Positions 1-12,310 of a DNA stretch of 64,000 bases are shown in pieces; the first letter of the stretch is position 1; the number at the start of each line of letters is the position of its first letter. The notes beneath the pieces were generated by a model. It saw only the letters and a program-made list of their open reading frames with translations, was not told the origin of the DNA and did not search any database. The stretch is from Hydractinia symbiolongicarpus. Lineage: Eukaryota > Cnidaria > Hydrozoa > Anthoathecata > Hydractiniidae. The translations under genes and the position numbers were made by a program. The stretch covers positions 4,466,001 to 4,530,000 of the forward strand of contig NC_079883.1 of the NCBI RefSeq assembly GCF_029227915.1, in the 5' to 3' direction.

Positions 1-299
1 ATTTTTCTGGTTTAAAGATTCCGTACGTGGTTTAGCACGACTCATCTATGACTGATAAGCAGTGAGAATGCTAATGGTATTACTAAAGAAAAAAATAGCG
101 TTTGAAAGACACCTTAACAAATTTCTACAAAGTTAAACTTATACAACATCATCCTTGAGCAAGTACACCAAAATAAAATTATTTATTTATTAAGATCATC
201 CGACGTCAATTACTACCATCATTTTGACATTCTCAAACTTCCTTTTTTTAAAGAGTCGGACAATTAATTATATCCAGTACGTAAAGTAGCTTAGAAACA

Positions 300-1260
300 A
301 AATAGTAAGGTCACAACACAAATAGCGTATTACAAACGTACAGATTCGTACGGTGTAAGGAAAGTTGTGAATAATTGCGCCAATATACAGGTGGGCACAT
401 TGTGAGGTATCGTGTTACGGGTAGGGTGGGACATAGCACAATCCTAGGGATGCCATATGCGTAAGGGGGAGGGAGAATCATCGCGTAAACGTACGGATGT
501 GTGTCTTGTGGGGTTGAACGTGACACGAGACGCGGGTATGTACAGTGTAAGGAAGAGAATATATCACAGTACTAACCTATGGATGGATAAAGTTTGGGAG
601 AAGAGTAGATCATACCCCAAATTACTAACGCTTAGTTGTAAAAGAGAAGATCCTTTTGCAAACATGCGGATGAGTAAAGTATGCCTAGATTAAAGGATAA
701 TGGCATAAGCATACAACAGCATAGAGTATGTAAGAGACTTGTGGTATCAAGGCAAACGTGGGGTTGCTTATAATGTAAGACTATGTGTTAATCATAGCAC
801 AAGAGTTCTCATGCGTATAGTGTGAGAAGGTATGGATGATAGCAAACGTACAAATAGGTTAGTTTCCATTTGACCGGATTTTAACTAGAGCGCAAAAAGC
901 TTACAAGTTTTTTTGTTTTTTTTCTTCTTTTTTTTTGCACAATTTGATAAAATTATACATTTTGCCTATGTTTGCATACGCTAACACAAAACCTCCTTAG
1001 CTTTTTGCTCTTTGGTGGAAAATGAGGTCAAATAGAAAGAAGTTTCAGAGAAGTACATACGTACGGATGCAAACAGTTATAAAAGAAGACATATGTCATT
1101 AAAAATATATACAGAAGAGTACAGTGTACTTGAAAGAGCATATCATAGCATAAACGCACGAGTGCGTATGAAAGAGGGTGATAATTTCATAAACGCAAGC
1201 ATTATGCGTATAGTGTTAGGAAATGAGATTGTAACACATAAGTTGTCACGGTGGGTGGGG
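300..1260. repeat. Degenerate short-motif array near the palindrome end
   Basis: Variants of a motif containing ACGTACGGATG and AGTGTAAGGA, joined by CATAGCA-like links, recur irregularly through this stretch, for example near 335, 490, 540, 800, 850, 1055 and 1150. A matching inverted array is at about 11750-12080. Subterminal arrays of short motifs are common in foldback and MITE-like DNA elements, where transposase may bind them. Here that role is inference. An open frame at 457-693 is a by-product of the array. Confidence 0.6.
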
Positions 1261-1571
1261 TAAAGTGCTTTCTGTACTTAAAAATTTTTCTTTGCTCATA
1301 CTTAGTAAATAATGTAGATGTTTTCCTATCCAGAGAGACGCGTAAAACTAAAAATTATCAATATATTATTTAGCCGTGTAAGACGTCTTCATAGCATAAA
1401 ATGCCACGTACTACATGTTTTTTTCAAGTAGTTTTATTATGCCTAATTTTCATGTAACACTCATAATGATTACCTCCATTACCACATTAACATTTGTTTA
1501 TGGAAAAGTAGATGAGTTCTCTCATTTTCACTTATACTTTTGTTGGTTTTTTCTTCATTGCTAATAATATC

Positions 1572-1610
1572 AATAATAATAATAATAATAATAATGATAG
1601 TAATAATAAT
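1572..1610. repeat. AAT microsatellite
   Basis: About eight AAT units followed by an imperfect continuation (ATGATAGT, then more AAT units). The surrounding left-arm sequence (1260-2300) has no gene I can support. Confidence 0.9.
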
Positions 1611-2502
1611 GTCTAGCTCCGTGTTCAAGAATGACACAGTACTGGAATGATCATATAATGTTATTGTGAGAAATTAAAAATCCTTATCTCTAAATAAATT
1701 CCAATACGAAGGGTAGTTATTTAGACTACTTTTCAGGAAGATCCATTATTTTAAATTAACAAAGGTTATTAAAAAGGTTAGCTTCACACTATTGTAACAT
1801 GTTCCTCTGGGTGGTGTGATTATATTGGACAGGACACCTACAACGCAAAATAAATTAAATTTTAATAATTCACATCCAACCATTTTTTAAAATATCTTGC
1901 AATTCACTATTTCAACGCAAATCCATTATGCTGATACAGGAAGTACGTCGTTCGCATGAGAAAGCAAAATCCACTTGTCAATCTATGATGAAATACAACC
2001 CCGGTCTTTTTTTCACATCGTGATTACTCACGTGAAGAATGTGTTCCCTTATGGCAGATAGAAGGAAAGAATTAATTGCATCCCTTAAGCAACATAATTA
2101 TGTGCTATGTCATAAAAGCTTGTTTCCATCCTACGAAAGTCAAGTTAGTAAAGCAGACATAATATTTTGATTTTGAATGACCGTTCACAGTTCAAAGCCG
2201 TTCAAAACAGTTCAAAGAATTATATTTAAGCGTTTCGTCAAATATGCTCGCCCAAACAAGAATAGATACCCACACACCCAAAAATAGCTAAAGTTATTTC
2301 ATTATTTCGGCCACATTGTATGTATAACTATATTTAAAAACAAATTATTTAAGAAAAGTACAGGCGCTAAATTGATGTACATAAGTAGTGATACATATAG
2401 GTGAATATTTATCATAGCACATCCGTATTTCATTCTCAACAGAGAATGCTTCACCCCGATCAGACCTCTGATCATGACGGGCGAGTATAATGCGTGTAAG
2501 TC

Positions 2503-2642
2503 ATATTGAAGAAGAACTACTTTGTTCATCACTAACATACTGCCAAGCAGTGAGCGGCTCCCAGTTCTGGGGACCGCGGATCGAATCCCGCTCACTGCTT
2601 GGCAGTATGTTAGTGATGAACAAAGTAGTTCTTCTTCAATAT
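2503..2642. repeat. Perfect 55-bp-stem hairpin, inserted in left arm only
   Basis: Bases 2503-2557 and 2588-2642 are exact reverse complements around a 30-base GC-richer loop. The loop end reads GGATCGAATCC, close to a tRNA B-box. The flanking sequence (about 2383 and 2643 onward) joins up directly in the right arm near 10862-10875, so roughly 260 bp including this hairpin were gained on the left or lost on the right. The perfection of the stem suggests a young structure. A tRNA is not supported because I find no A-box or cloverleaf. Confidence 0.9.
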
Positions 2643-3580
2643 AAGCAGTGATATTAGCAATTTATTGTTTATTTTGCAAAACAAGAAATATCTTATGATT
2701 CGTCGATCAACAACTTTTTAACTCTCAAAATGTCTCACAGTTAATAACTTTAGAGGAAAAATGATGTATCCGTTGTCACCAAATGTAGGGAATCTTTTAG
2801 GCCAAACCTCTTTTTTTAGTTCTAAAAAATCTGTTCCTTACTTTTGAAGTATAGTTTATCTTTACTTGTTTCTTTACTTTACTTATTGGTTCAGACGCTA
2901 GGGCTTTTTACTTCAATTATAAAATAATCATACTTTATAATTGTCATCATATTAATTACGATCAGTCTGAATTTAAAATTTTTTGGGTCATCTCTATTCA
3001 TTAATAGATTTTAATCATTTGTCTAGAAAATTACGCTGATGTGTATGGTTAACATTTTCTTACTATATTGGGTTAGATTCTTTGTATCTCTGCTGTATAA
3101 GGCGAAAGCAACATTATATTCAACATTTTTAATCAATTTTGCACACTAAATCCAATATTCATTTAACAAAATTAATTAGAAACTTGGTATTACCGTACAA
3201 TTTGTATTTTATTTTAGCGGATAAAAAAATTTGTTTTTGGTTGAAATGTTGCACTCGTCTTCTCCCGCCTTAACTGTGTGTTTCTAACATAGGTTGTATT
3301 ACATAAAAAATGAATAAGATAAAAAAAGATAAAATTTAATAAATAAAATAAACATATAAATTTAAATATAAATATAATCAAAGCGACTCTATATTAGTAC
3401 TTTCAAAATCTTTTAAAAGGTTAACATTTAGTTTAGTATCCTTTTTTATATCTTAGTCTAGCATTTTATTATTTCAGTCTGGGATGTTCACGGCATACTT
3501 ATTTTTTTCAATGTCCTGTATTACAATCATTGTTACACTAGCTCGTTATAGCTTTCCTTTTTCAATTTTCACCTTCCTCC

Positions 3581-4415
3581 TTACATTTTCCCGGTTTTTG
3601 TATCTTTTCTCTTTGAGTTTTCGATAGATAAAGAAACTTCAGAACATCCAATTTGGTCACTGATACATTTTTCCTTGAAGTTCTTTGCATAATCTTTCCT
3701 TTTTTTTTCTTCACCTACTTTTAAAATAATTTCCAAGACAACTGACTGACAGCTGACACTTCCATTTCCACAACTTTGTAAGCTCCATCTTTCTCTTTTT
3801 CTGCTGTTTTGCAACGTCTTTGGTGAAGAAGGTATTGATCGTCTCATCCGCTGCGTCTTCCCGTTAATTGCAGAGTTTATAAAGAACGATTTGATTTTAA
3901 AACCTCTTCGCACAGCTAATATTTTCTTTTCTTTTTTATGCTTCCCAGTGAATTTGAGAATTGGTTGAGGAGAAGACGAATCTTGATCATTGTAGAGAGA
4001 TGTAATATATTTTTCCAACGCAACCTTCAGCATTTTCTCTCCCGATTTGATAAACAGAAATGGCAACATTGATGGATATTTTGCATTCAATCCTTCTACT
4101 TGAATGCTAACTATTGCAAGCAATTTTAAATAGACATCTCCCTGTCTTGACTTCACCATGCTATCAATTTGATCAATTTTTGTACAAATATCTGCAACCT
4201 GTTCAGAAACTTTATTGCTAGTTCGACACCACTTTGTTTGGTTTGATCCCTGAAAAGTAAAACAATGTTGCATGACCATTTTACAATCCTGTTTATAATT
4301 TTTCTTGAAGGTTTCTTGAATGTTACTTTGACAGACGCATTGGACTTTATATTTTACTTGTCGCGCTGGTAACATTCTCGCCTTATGACAATAGCTATAA
4401 CGAGGACTGATGAAC
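3581..4415 (-). CDS. Putative secreted-type protein exon in left palindrome arm (unrecognised)
   Basis: A 264-codon open frame (start at 4375, stop at 3581) can be extended upstream in frame to a splice-acceptor-like TTTTCAG at 4416-4420, adding a segment with a Tyr-Cys-His. The N-terminal part has six spaced cysteines in about 60 residues; the middle is Leu/Val/Ile-rich and helical in look; the C-terminal third is Lys/Arg-rich. I do not recognise the family. A short upstream exon with a hydrophobic leader (4647-4685) lies on the same strand, but the simplest join changes frame: the leader ends in phase 0, while this exon needs one extra base. The right-arm counterpart (about 9430-9680) is broken and mostly deleted. 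It may be a decaying gene carried by the palindrome. Confidence 0.35.
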
Positions 4416-4646
4416 CTGAAAATTTTAAAAATTGATTGTTGGCTGCGATTGGCAGAAAATAGTACATTACAATCTTAAATATAGCGAAAACCTATGTTCG
4501 TCTGCGCATATTGACAAATTATCAAGTTGAACATCTTTTTTGCTTAATACGGAAATTTTCCACATTTCATACCGTGACGAGATTGTAGATCTGACTAACA
4601 GGGAAAGTAAAATTTTCAAACTAAAATTGTTCATATCAACACTAAC

Positions 4647-4685
4647 CTGCACTTGCAGCCAGACCAAAATTAACAGGAAAAACAT
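4647..4685 (-). CDS. Possible signal-peptide exon
   Basis: ATG at 4685 opens 13 codons, mostly Phe, Leu, Ile, Val and Trp, ending at a good donor, CAG|GTTAGT. This looks like a secretory leader exon for the ORF just downstream (3581-4415). The predicted phase does not fit that acceptor without an extra intron or a mutation. The right arm keeps a diverged copy of this region at about 9130-9180. Confidence 0.3.
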
Positions 4686-6986
4686 TTTTAAACAAAATAT
4701 ATTTTTAAAGTATCAAAACACTTTCTGCTTCCTTTCTGGTAAATATTTGTTTTGTAAAAGAAAGTTGCTTTCTTTTTATATATGGCGGACCGAATTTTTT
4801 CCTCCTTGTATGTTCCCTTTTTCCTTATTAACAAAGAGCAAAAACATAAATAGATTATTGGTGACTCAAACTAGATCGACAACCCCGGTCCTAATTGTTT
4901 TGGCATTTTAGCGTAAACATTGTTATGGCGAAGGTGGAAATAACTTCCTATTACTTAATTGCGTATTTGTAATAAGCTCGGTGGAAAATAACTGTATGTT
5001 TACTTGCTTTTGCGTATTATGTCGTTTTCACATAAATCGATAATGGCAACTGCAGTTGCGACAATAAAATTTATTCAAATTCCTTGCATCATTTGTGTCC
5101 TCGATGATAAAGTTTCATGTTTTGTGTAATTTTATAAATTAGTCACCACTGCGTTGTCTAGGGTGTTCGTGTTTAATTGAGGGGTATTCTGTTTCTGTTA
5201 TTAGAGGTCAAGTGTTATTTATCAAATACAAAAAGAGAGGAGAAGAAAGAAGTAGGCTAAGCTATTGTATTTTATATCAACATATTTTGCGAATTAACAA
5301 TGGAAAGGGAAGGTATTTAAAATATCGCGAGTAAAGGAAAATGTGAAAAAAAGAAACTTAAATTTTAATGCATTTTGAATTTTTCAGATTTTCAAAACAG
5401 CTTGCGTTACAATGAAACTACAAATAAGCTTCCTCCCACTACTATTAACGTTGTTCTGACGTGCAGGAAAGAGGACATGGGCATTTTTAAAATCTATTGC
5501 CTCTATAGAGTTATTGGATTAAAGATAGGTGGAGTACTTATCCAATAGGAAAAAAAGAGTGAAAAAGATTGGTAGGAAAACACTTTCCGAAATCGAGATT
5601 TTTTTGTAGTTGCACGAGAAAGTACTTTTTTTTCGCGGACAGTGTAAAAAACAAACTTTCTTTTCTCTAACCTATATTCTCAGATTTTTGGAGGTAACGT
5701 GTAGGTAAAATTCGTCGGCGTTATCCCTTCTAACAGCGTAGCATCAGAGTGGTGAAACGTTAGACGCCTTAATGATGATTATTTCTATCAATAATTAAGG
5801 AGTGGGGGAAACAGGAAAATTGAGGATTCAGGTTATTGTAACTGATTTCTAATTAGAAAGAGGATAAAACCATTTTAAGTTAGTGAACAGTAAAGAGGTC
5901 TGTTAATTAAAGTTGATAGTTAAAAAACTTTATTTAACTAAAACTTTCCTTGGTGCTTTAAAAGACTTCGCCTGTATCTATAACATTAATGGATAACGCG
6001 TAGACAGTCATGAGTACTAAGACGTTGAGAGTATGTTAAATGTTATGAACTTAATCTATTGCATTAATATTGTTCAGGAAAGATATTTATTCATATTTCT
6101 AAAAATAATACACAACGTTTTAGATTTTTAAAAATGAGCAAAAGCATTTCGAACAGGGTTTTTAAGTTATTTTACCTATTCTTATCTTTTTTTCTGTTTT
6201 CTTGATGTAGAAATGATTATTCCAATACCTTTGACACAGCTCATGTTCATCCATCGAAACAGTCCAACGCTCTTTTAGGAGAAGAATGTGATAGTTCTGC
6301 TTCTTGCTGGATGTCGGAAACAACAAACAACAAAGAGGTACATGAATCTATGCACGTAACGTTCTCCACCAGGATTTGAAAAACAAAGGCTTAATCATTT
6401 CTTTGAAACGGAACATTAAAATTGGTGATGATCTGAAAAGTGGATATCCACTCCAACAACTTATTTCATTTAATTAAGCAATAAAAGTTATTTAATTTGA
6501 TTAGTTTTTTGCTTCTTTTGATTTTGCTTTTTGATTAAATGTTTGTCAGATGTTGTTTTCAGATGAGATGGAAAGAATTAGATTCCAAACGGTTTTAATG
6601 GAAAATATTTGTTGAGTTGGAAATTTAGAATGAAAAAGTCTAACGCATTTTATAATTTCTCGTAGTAGAACTCATAGTATTAAATTATAATAAATACATT
6701 CCCCACCCTCTTCAATATAAAATTCGCGCAATCAAAAATAGATCCGATTTGCATTCTTATAAACTTGCCAATTCATTATAAAAACTAGATCCTTAATGAT
6801 TTCCGTGCTTCCAACCAGAAAAAATTAATACCAATTAATTCTATTACCAAGGCTGTATTTCTAAATAGAACTTCTACAAACGACATTGTTTTTACAACAA
6901 AAGCACAAGAGATGATAATGCATTTAAAAATATTTGATCATGTCATAAATTAAGTACGTGAAATAGAAATGTTGGCATTCAAGTGG

Positions 6987-7633
6987 ATATATCTGGATGC
7001 GACATGATATCAGATGACCAAATTAGATATTTGAACAAAGGAAATGGCGTATTTGCTAAGCCAAAAAGGCTACAGTGTTTGTAATCCACACTAGGTAAAA
7101 TTACAAAAATAGCACGTTCTTATTAAGAACCCTAGTACTTGTTAAATTTTTTTGCGTGGGTAATTGCTAGAATGTAGCTTGTGGGAAAGTGACGGATACT
7201 TGTTAAATAGTTGCTACAAACAGTTGAGAAAATAAAATTTGTTAGGTGTTTTAGGGGTGCGGCGATAAAACAGGTGCTTGCAATCTGAAAGATGTGATGA
7301 TGTCTTTGCATCACTAGGTGCACCACGCATTTCTGTGTGCCTCCTTTTTCACATTTGTAAATTATCACGAGAGCTCTTCCAAGTAAGAATAAATGATCAG
7401 ATTGGCAGCACAACATAATAAAAAATATTAAGAGAGATGGTCTATCAGTATGTAATTCCCCACGCAAAATAAATTTATCAAGTACTAGGGTTCTTAATAA
7501 GAACGTGCTATTTTTGTAATTTTACCTAGTGTGGATTACAAACACTGTAGCCTTTTTGGCTTAGCAAATACGCCATTTCCTTTGTTCAAATATCTAATTT
7601 GGTCATCTGATATCATGTCGCATCCAGATATAT
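6987..7633. repeat. Homogenised palindrome core with perfect 155-bp arms
   Basis: Bases 6987-7141 and 7479-7633 are perfect reverse complements. Just outside 6987/7633 the match falls abruptly to clearly diverged sequence. Inside 7141/7479 a weaker match continues for about 20 bases before the unique spacer (about 7166-7459). This may be arm-to-arm gene conversion near the axis, or a younger short element nested in the centre. The spacer holds a 111-codon open frame on the minus strand (7132-7467) with no recognisable domain, which I do not call a gene. Confidence 0.9.
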
Positions 7634-10600
7634 GCATTTAAAAGCCAAAATATCCATAACCAGTATTTAATATATGACATGATCAGATGTTTTTTAAATA
7701 CATTGTCATTGCTTGTGTTTTTTTGTAGAAACAATGTCATTTGTAAAAGTTCTATTTAGAAATACAGACTTAGTAATAGAATTAATTGGTATTAAATTTT
7801 TCTGGCTGTAAGCAAGGAAATCATTAAGGATTCAGCTTTTAAAATAAATTGCCAATTTTATTAGAATCGAAATTAGATCTAGTTTTGATTGCGCGAATGT
7901 TATATTGGAGAGAGTGGTGGGTTGTGTATTCATTTTAATTTTAACACTATTAGTTGTAATTTGAGAAATTGGAAATTTTTTGGTTTTTGATTCTAAAATT
8001 CCATCTCATCTTGAAACAACATCTGAAGAACGTTTAATTAAAAAACAAAATAAAAAGAAGGAAAAAACAAATCAAATTGTATAACTATTACTGCTTAATT
8101 AAAAGAAATAAGTTGTTGGAGTGGATATCCAGTTTTCAGATCATGACATTGCAAAAACTTGTTTATCACCGATTGCAATGTTCCGTTTTAAAGAAATGAT
8201 TAAGCCTTTGTTTCTCAAATCTTGATGGAGAACGTGACGTGCATAGACTCATGTACCTCTTTGTTGTTTTTTGTTTCTGACATTCAGTAAGAAGCGGAAC
8301 TATCACATTCTTTTTTTGTTGGACTGTTTCGATGGGTGAACACAAGCTGTGTCACAGGTATTGAGAATAAACATTTCTACATCAAGAAAACAGAAAAAAG
8401 AGAAGAATAGCAAAGATAACTTAAAAACACTGTTCGAAATGCTTTTGCTAATTTTTAAAAATCAAAAACGTTGTGTATTATTTTCGGAAATATGAATATA
8501 TATCTTTCCCCTAACTAATATTATTGCAATAGATAAAATTCATAACATTTACAATACTCTTAACGTCTTAGTATTCTTGGCCGTCTACGCAATCCGGTGT
8601 TCTATCGTTTAAAGAGTATACCGCTTATTGTAACAATTATGCTGTAAAAATGGACATCACCTAAACCAATAATGACACTTGACTTCTAATACCGGAAATA
8701 GAATACATGTCAATTAAACACGAACACCCTACACAACGCGGTGATGACTGAATTGTTAAATAAAACTTTATCACAGATGATGCAAAAACATTGACAACAT
8801 TAACGATTTATGCGAAAAACACATAATACGCAGAAGCATAGGAGACATATTTTTTTTATCCAGCTTATTGCAAGTAAGAAATTAAATAATAGGAAATAAT
8901 TCCCACACCCACCATAGCAATGTTTACGCCAAACTTCCAGAATACCGGTGTTTCCGATCTATTTTGAGTCACCAATAATCTATTTATGGTTTTGCGCTTT
9001 GTTAATGACGGAAAAGGGAACATACAAGGAAAAAAAATTCGGTCAGCCATATATAAAAAGAAAGTAACTTTATTCTACAAAACAAATGTTTACCAAATAG
9101 TGTTTTGGTACTTTAAAATATATTTTGATTTGAAATATTTTTCGTGATAATTTTGGTCCGGTTGCAAATTCAGGTTAGTGTTGATATGAAAAGTTTTAGT
9201 TTGAACATTTTAAATTTCCTGTTAGTCAGATCTGCGATCTGACCACAGTATCAAATATAGAAGATTTTAGCCACGATCATTCACGCTTTTTCCGCATAAG
9301 GCAAGAAAGATGATCAAGTTGTTTATTTTTCACAATATTGGCAGACGGACATAGGTTTTCGCTATATTTAAGATTGTAATGTACTATTTTATATGATGTC
9401 AGCCCACAATCGATTTCTCAGATTTTCTCAGGGTTTCTTAGTCCTCATTATGGATAGCATCATAAGTGTTACAAGCGCGACAAGCAAAATATAAAGTCTA
9501 ATGCGTCTGTAGAAGTAACATTTTAGCATTCTACCAGCTACCGAGTATTTGATGAGTGGATTCTATTCGTTTATTGCTTGAGTATCCTGGATGTTATGTT
9601 CAAGAAAAATTATAAACAGGATTGTAGAATGGTCATGCAAAAATGTTCAGATTGCAGATATTTGTATAACAATTAATAAAACTAGCCCAGTGTGCGACGC
9701 CGCCACAAGTAAAAGTGTTACCCAGCGTTGAAAACCCTATGGAGCAACTAATGAGAACTGTAAACTGTGCCACACATTCAGGTGGAGCATTCTAGTACAG
9801 GTATGCAATATGTCATAAATCTAGGGAAGCGCACAGACCATTATGGTGTTTAAGGTAAAATATATTCTTCAAAAAATAACTCCTGAACATTTTCTTAGTC
9901 TACAACGCGTTGTCAACCCGCCATAGCAAAAATGATTGACCAAGATTTGTTATCTTTTGGAAAATGATTGTGGTGAAAGTTAAAAATAAGTGTTACTCCA
10001 ATGTCGCACAATCATGTAGGTACAATACCTTTTTCCCAAAAAAACTTTTTTACAACTGCGGTTAAACAGAAACAAAGAAAACAACCGAGTTGCACATGCT
10101 TTCTTGCTTAGTACCATTTCAGCACAGTTTACAACCCGTTGTTACCCCGTCATAGCAAAAAAATAGTCAATGTTATTTTATTTTGCAAAATAAGTTTGAG
10201 TATACGTTAACAAATTATTCATGACACCAGACTGAGGACAACGGTGTCACACATGAGTAATGGACGTAATACCATTTTTTTAAAGCAGGAGCAGACGAAT
10301 GAACATACAAATTGTCGGTTAATATGTTAGATTCTTTTTAATGTTGTGTGGTCAATGTTGGATATGGTGTAAAAAAAGCTGAATCCTAATATACATGCAA
10401 AATCATTTTAAAATGTTGGATATAATGTTGCTTCCGCAATATAGAAGAATGCCAAGTATGGTAATTATCGTGTAATTTTCCCAGACAAATGATTATAATG
10501 AAATAATGAATTATAATGGAGATGACTCAAGATTTTTCAATATAGACTGATCCAAAATAAAAATGATGACAATAAAATAATATGATTATTTTATAATTGA

Positions 10601-12310
10601 AGTTTTTAGTGTCAGAAGTTTAAAAGTATTAGGCTAAACTTTAATGAAGCGAAATGTCATTGCTAGGGAAAGCACAGAACAGATGTTTTAGGGAAAAATA
10701 GGCGTATAGCGCAATAACAATTATCCCGTTTAGCAAGGTTGTGTATCAATACATTTCTCCTGTAAAAGTTAATCACTGTGAAACATTTTAAGAGCTAAAA
10801 AATTGTTAATCGTATATGGCATTTCTTGTTTTGCAAAATAAACAATAAATTGCTATCATCACTGCTTATTTACATCAATTTAGCGCCTGTACTTTTCTTA
10901 AATAATTTATATTTTAATTATATATTGCTTATGTAAGGGAGGGATTATTTAAAACGAAGGAAATTCATAGTAAAAAAATCAAGTATTTATACATACAATG
11001 TGGCCAAAATGATGAAATAACTTTATTTAGTGTTGGGTGTTTTTCGAGCATTTTTGACGAAACGCTTAAATATTTTTTTTTTTTCAACTGTTAACGGTCA
11101 TTTAAACTCAAAGTATTATGTCTGCTCTACTAACATGACTTTCGTAGGATGGAAACAAACTTTTATGACATAGCACATAATTATGTTGCTTAAGGGATGC
11201 AATTAATTCTTTCCTTCTATCTGCCATAAGGGAACACATTCTTCACGTGAGTAATCACAATGTAAAAAAAAAGACCGCGTTGTATTTCATCATAGATTGA
11301 CAAGTGGATTTTGCTTTCTCATGCAAACGACGTACTTCCTGTATCAGCATAATGGATTTGCGTTGAAATAGTGAATTGAAAGATATTTTAAAAAATGGTT
11401 GGATGTAAATTATTAAAAGTCAATTTATTTTGCGTTGGAGGTGTCCTGTCCAATATAATCACACCGCCCAGAGGAACATGTTACAATAGTGTGAATTTAA
11501 ATTCTTTTACAAACTTCGTTAATTTAAAATAATGGATCGTCCCTAAAAGTAGTCTAAATATAGCATTATAGCATTAAAGAGTTATTAAAAAAAACCCTCA
11601 CACCGAATAGGGTTAATAATCTATACAAATATATTATTATTTATCATCTATACCTTTATAAGTTATTTCTTTATTTTTTTCGTTTTTATCCTGTTATGTT
11701 ATGTTATCCTGTTTTCTGTTTAACAATAACTATTCTTTACTTTTTTCATACAACTAAGCGTTAGTAATTTTGTGCTATGATCCACTCTTCTTCTCAATTT
11801 TTACCGATCCGTAGGTTAATATTGTGATTCATTCTATCCCTTACACTGCACTCTCCCGCGTCACGTGTTATGATCAACCCTATACGGCACGCATCCGTAT
11901 GTTTGTACTATGAGTTTCCATAACATACTCATTAGTACATTTACGCGATGATTCATCCTCCACCCTCACGCATCCCTAGGATTGTGCTATGTCCCACCCT
12001 GCCTGTCACACGATGTACCACACAATGTATATCGGCGCAGTTATTCACAAATTTTCTTACACTGTTCGAATCTGGACATTTGTAATATACAACCTCCTTT
12101 TCTTTTACACTCAACGCATACACACATTTTGTGCTTTGACCTTACTTTTTATGTGTAAACTACTTCATGTACTGGAAATTATTGTCCGACTCTTTAAAAA
12201 AGGAAGTTCGAGAATGTCCAAGTGATTAGAGTCGAATGAATATCAAATGCGACTTACTTTTAACAACTTTGTTGTGACCAAACCCACGTATTAAACCGCT
12301 CATAAACCCA

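Larger units (their letters stand above)
1..12310. repeat. Giant imperfect palindrome (inverted repeat)
   Basis: The left part (1 to about 7165) reappears reverse-complemented, in the same order, in about 7460-12310. Matching landmarks are 215-300 with 12180-12225, 430-600 with 11830-11985, 2300-2390 with 10865-11010, 4260-4330 with 9590-9650, 4785-4930 with 8920-9060, 6200-6300 with 8290-8390, and 6987-7141 with 7479-7633. The left arm is about 2.2 kb longer, the difference being spread over many indels. Weak similarity continues to base 1 (about 1-40 with 12270-12305), so the left end may lie outside the window. It could be a very large foldback-type element or an old inverted segmental duplication; no transposase was recognised. 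Seen directly by reading both strands. Exact identity needs an alignment. Confidence 0.9.

Noticed and set aside
457-693. 78-codon ORF in the palindrome
   Set aside because: It runs through the short-motif array and has no independent coding signal.
2540-2610. tRNA gene suggested by GGATCGAATCC
   Set aside because: No A-box, anticodon arm or cloverleaf can be drawn; the pairing is explained by the long hairpin.
1-12310. Maverick/Polinton element
   Set aside because: No polymerase B, integrase, ATPase or protease coding blocks; the arms make up nearly the whole structure.
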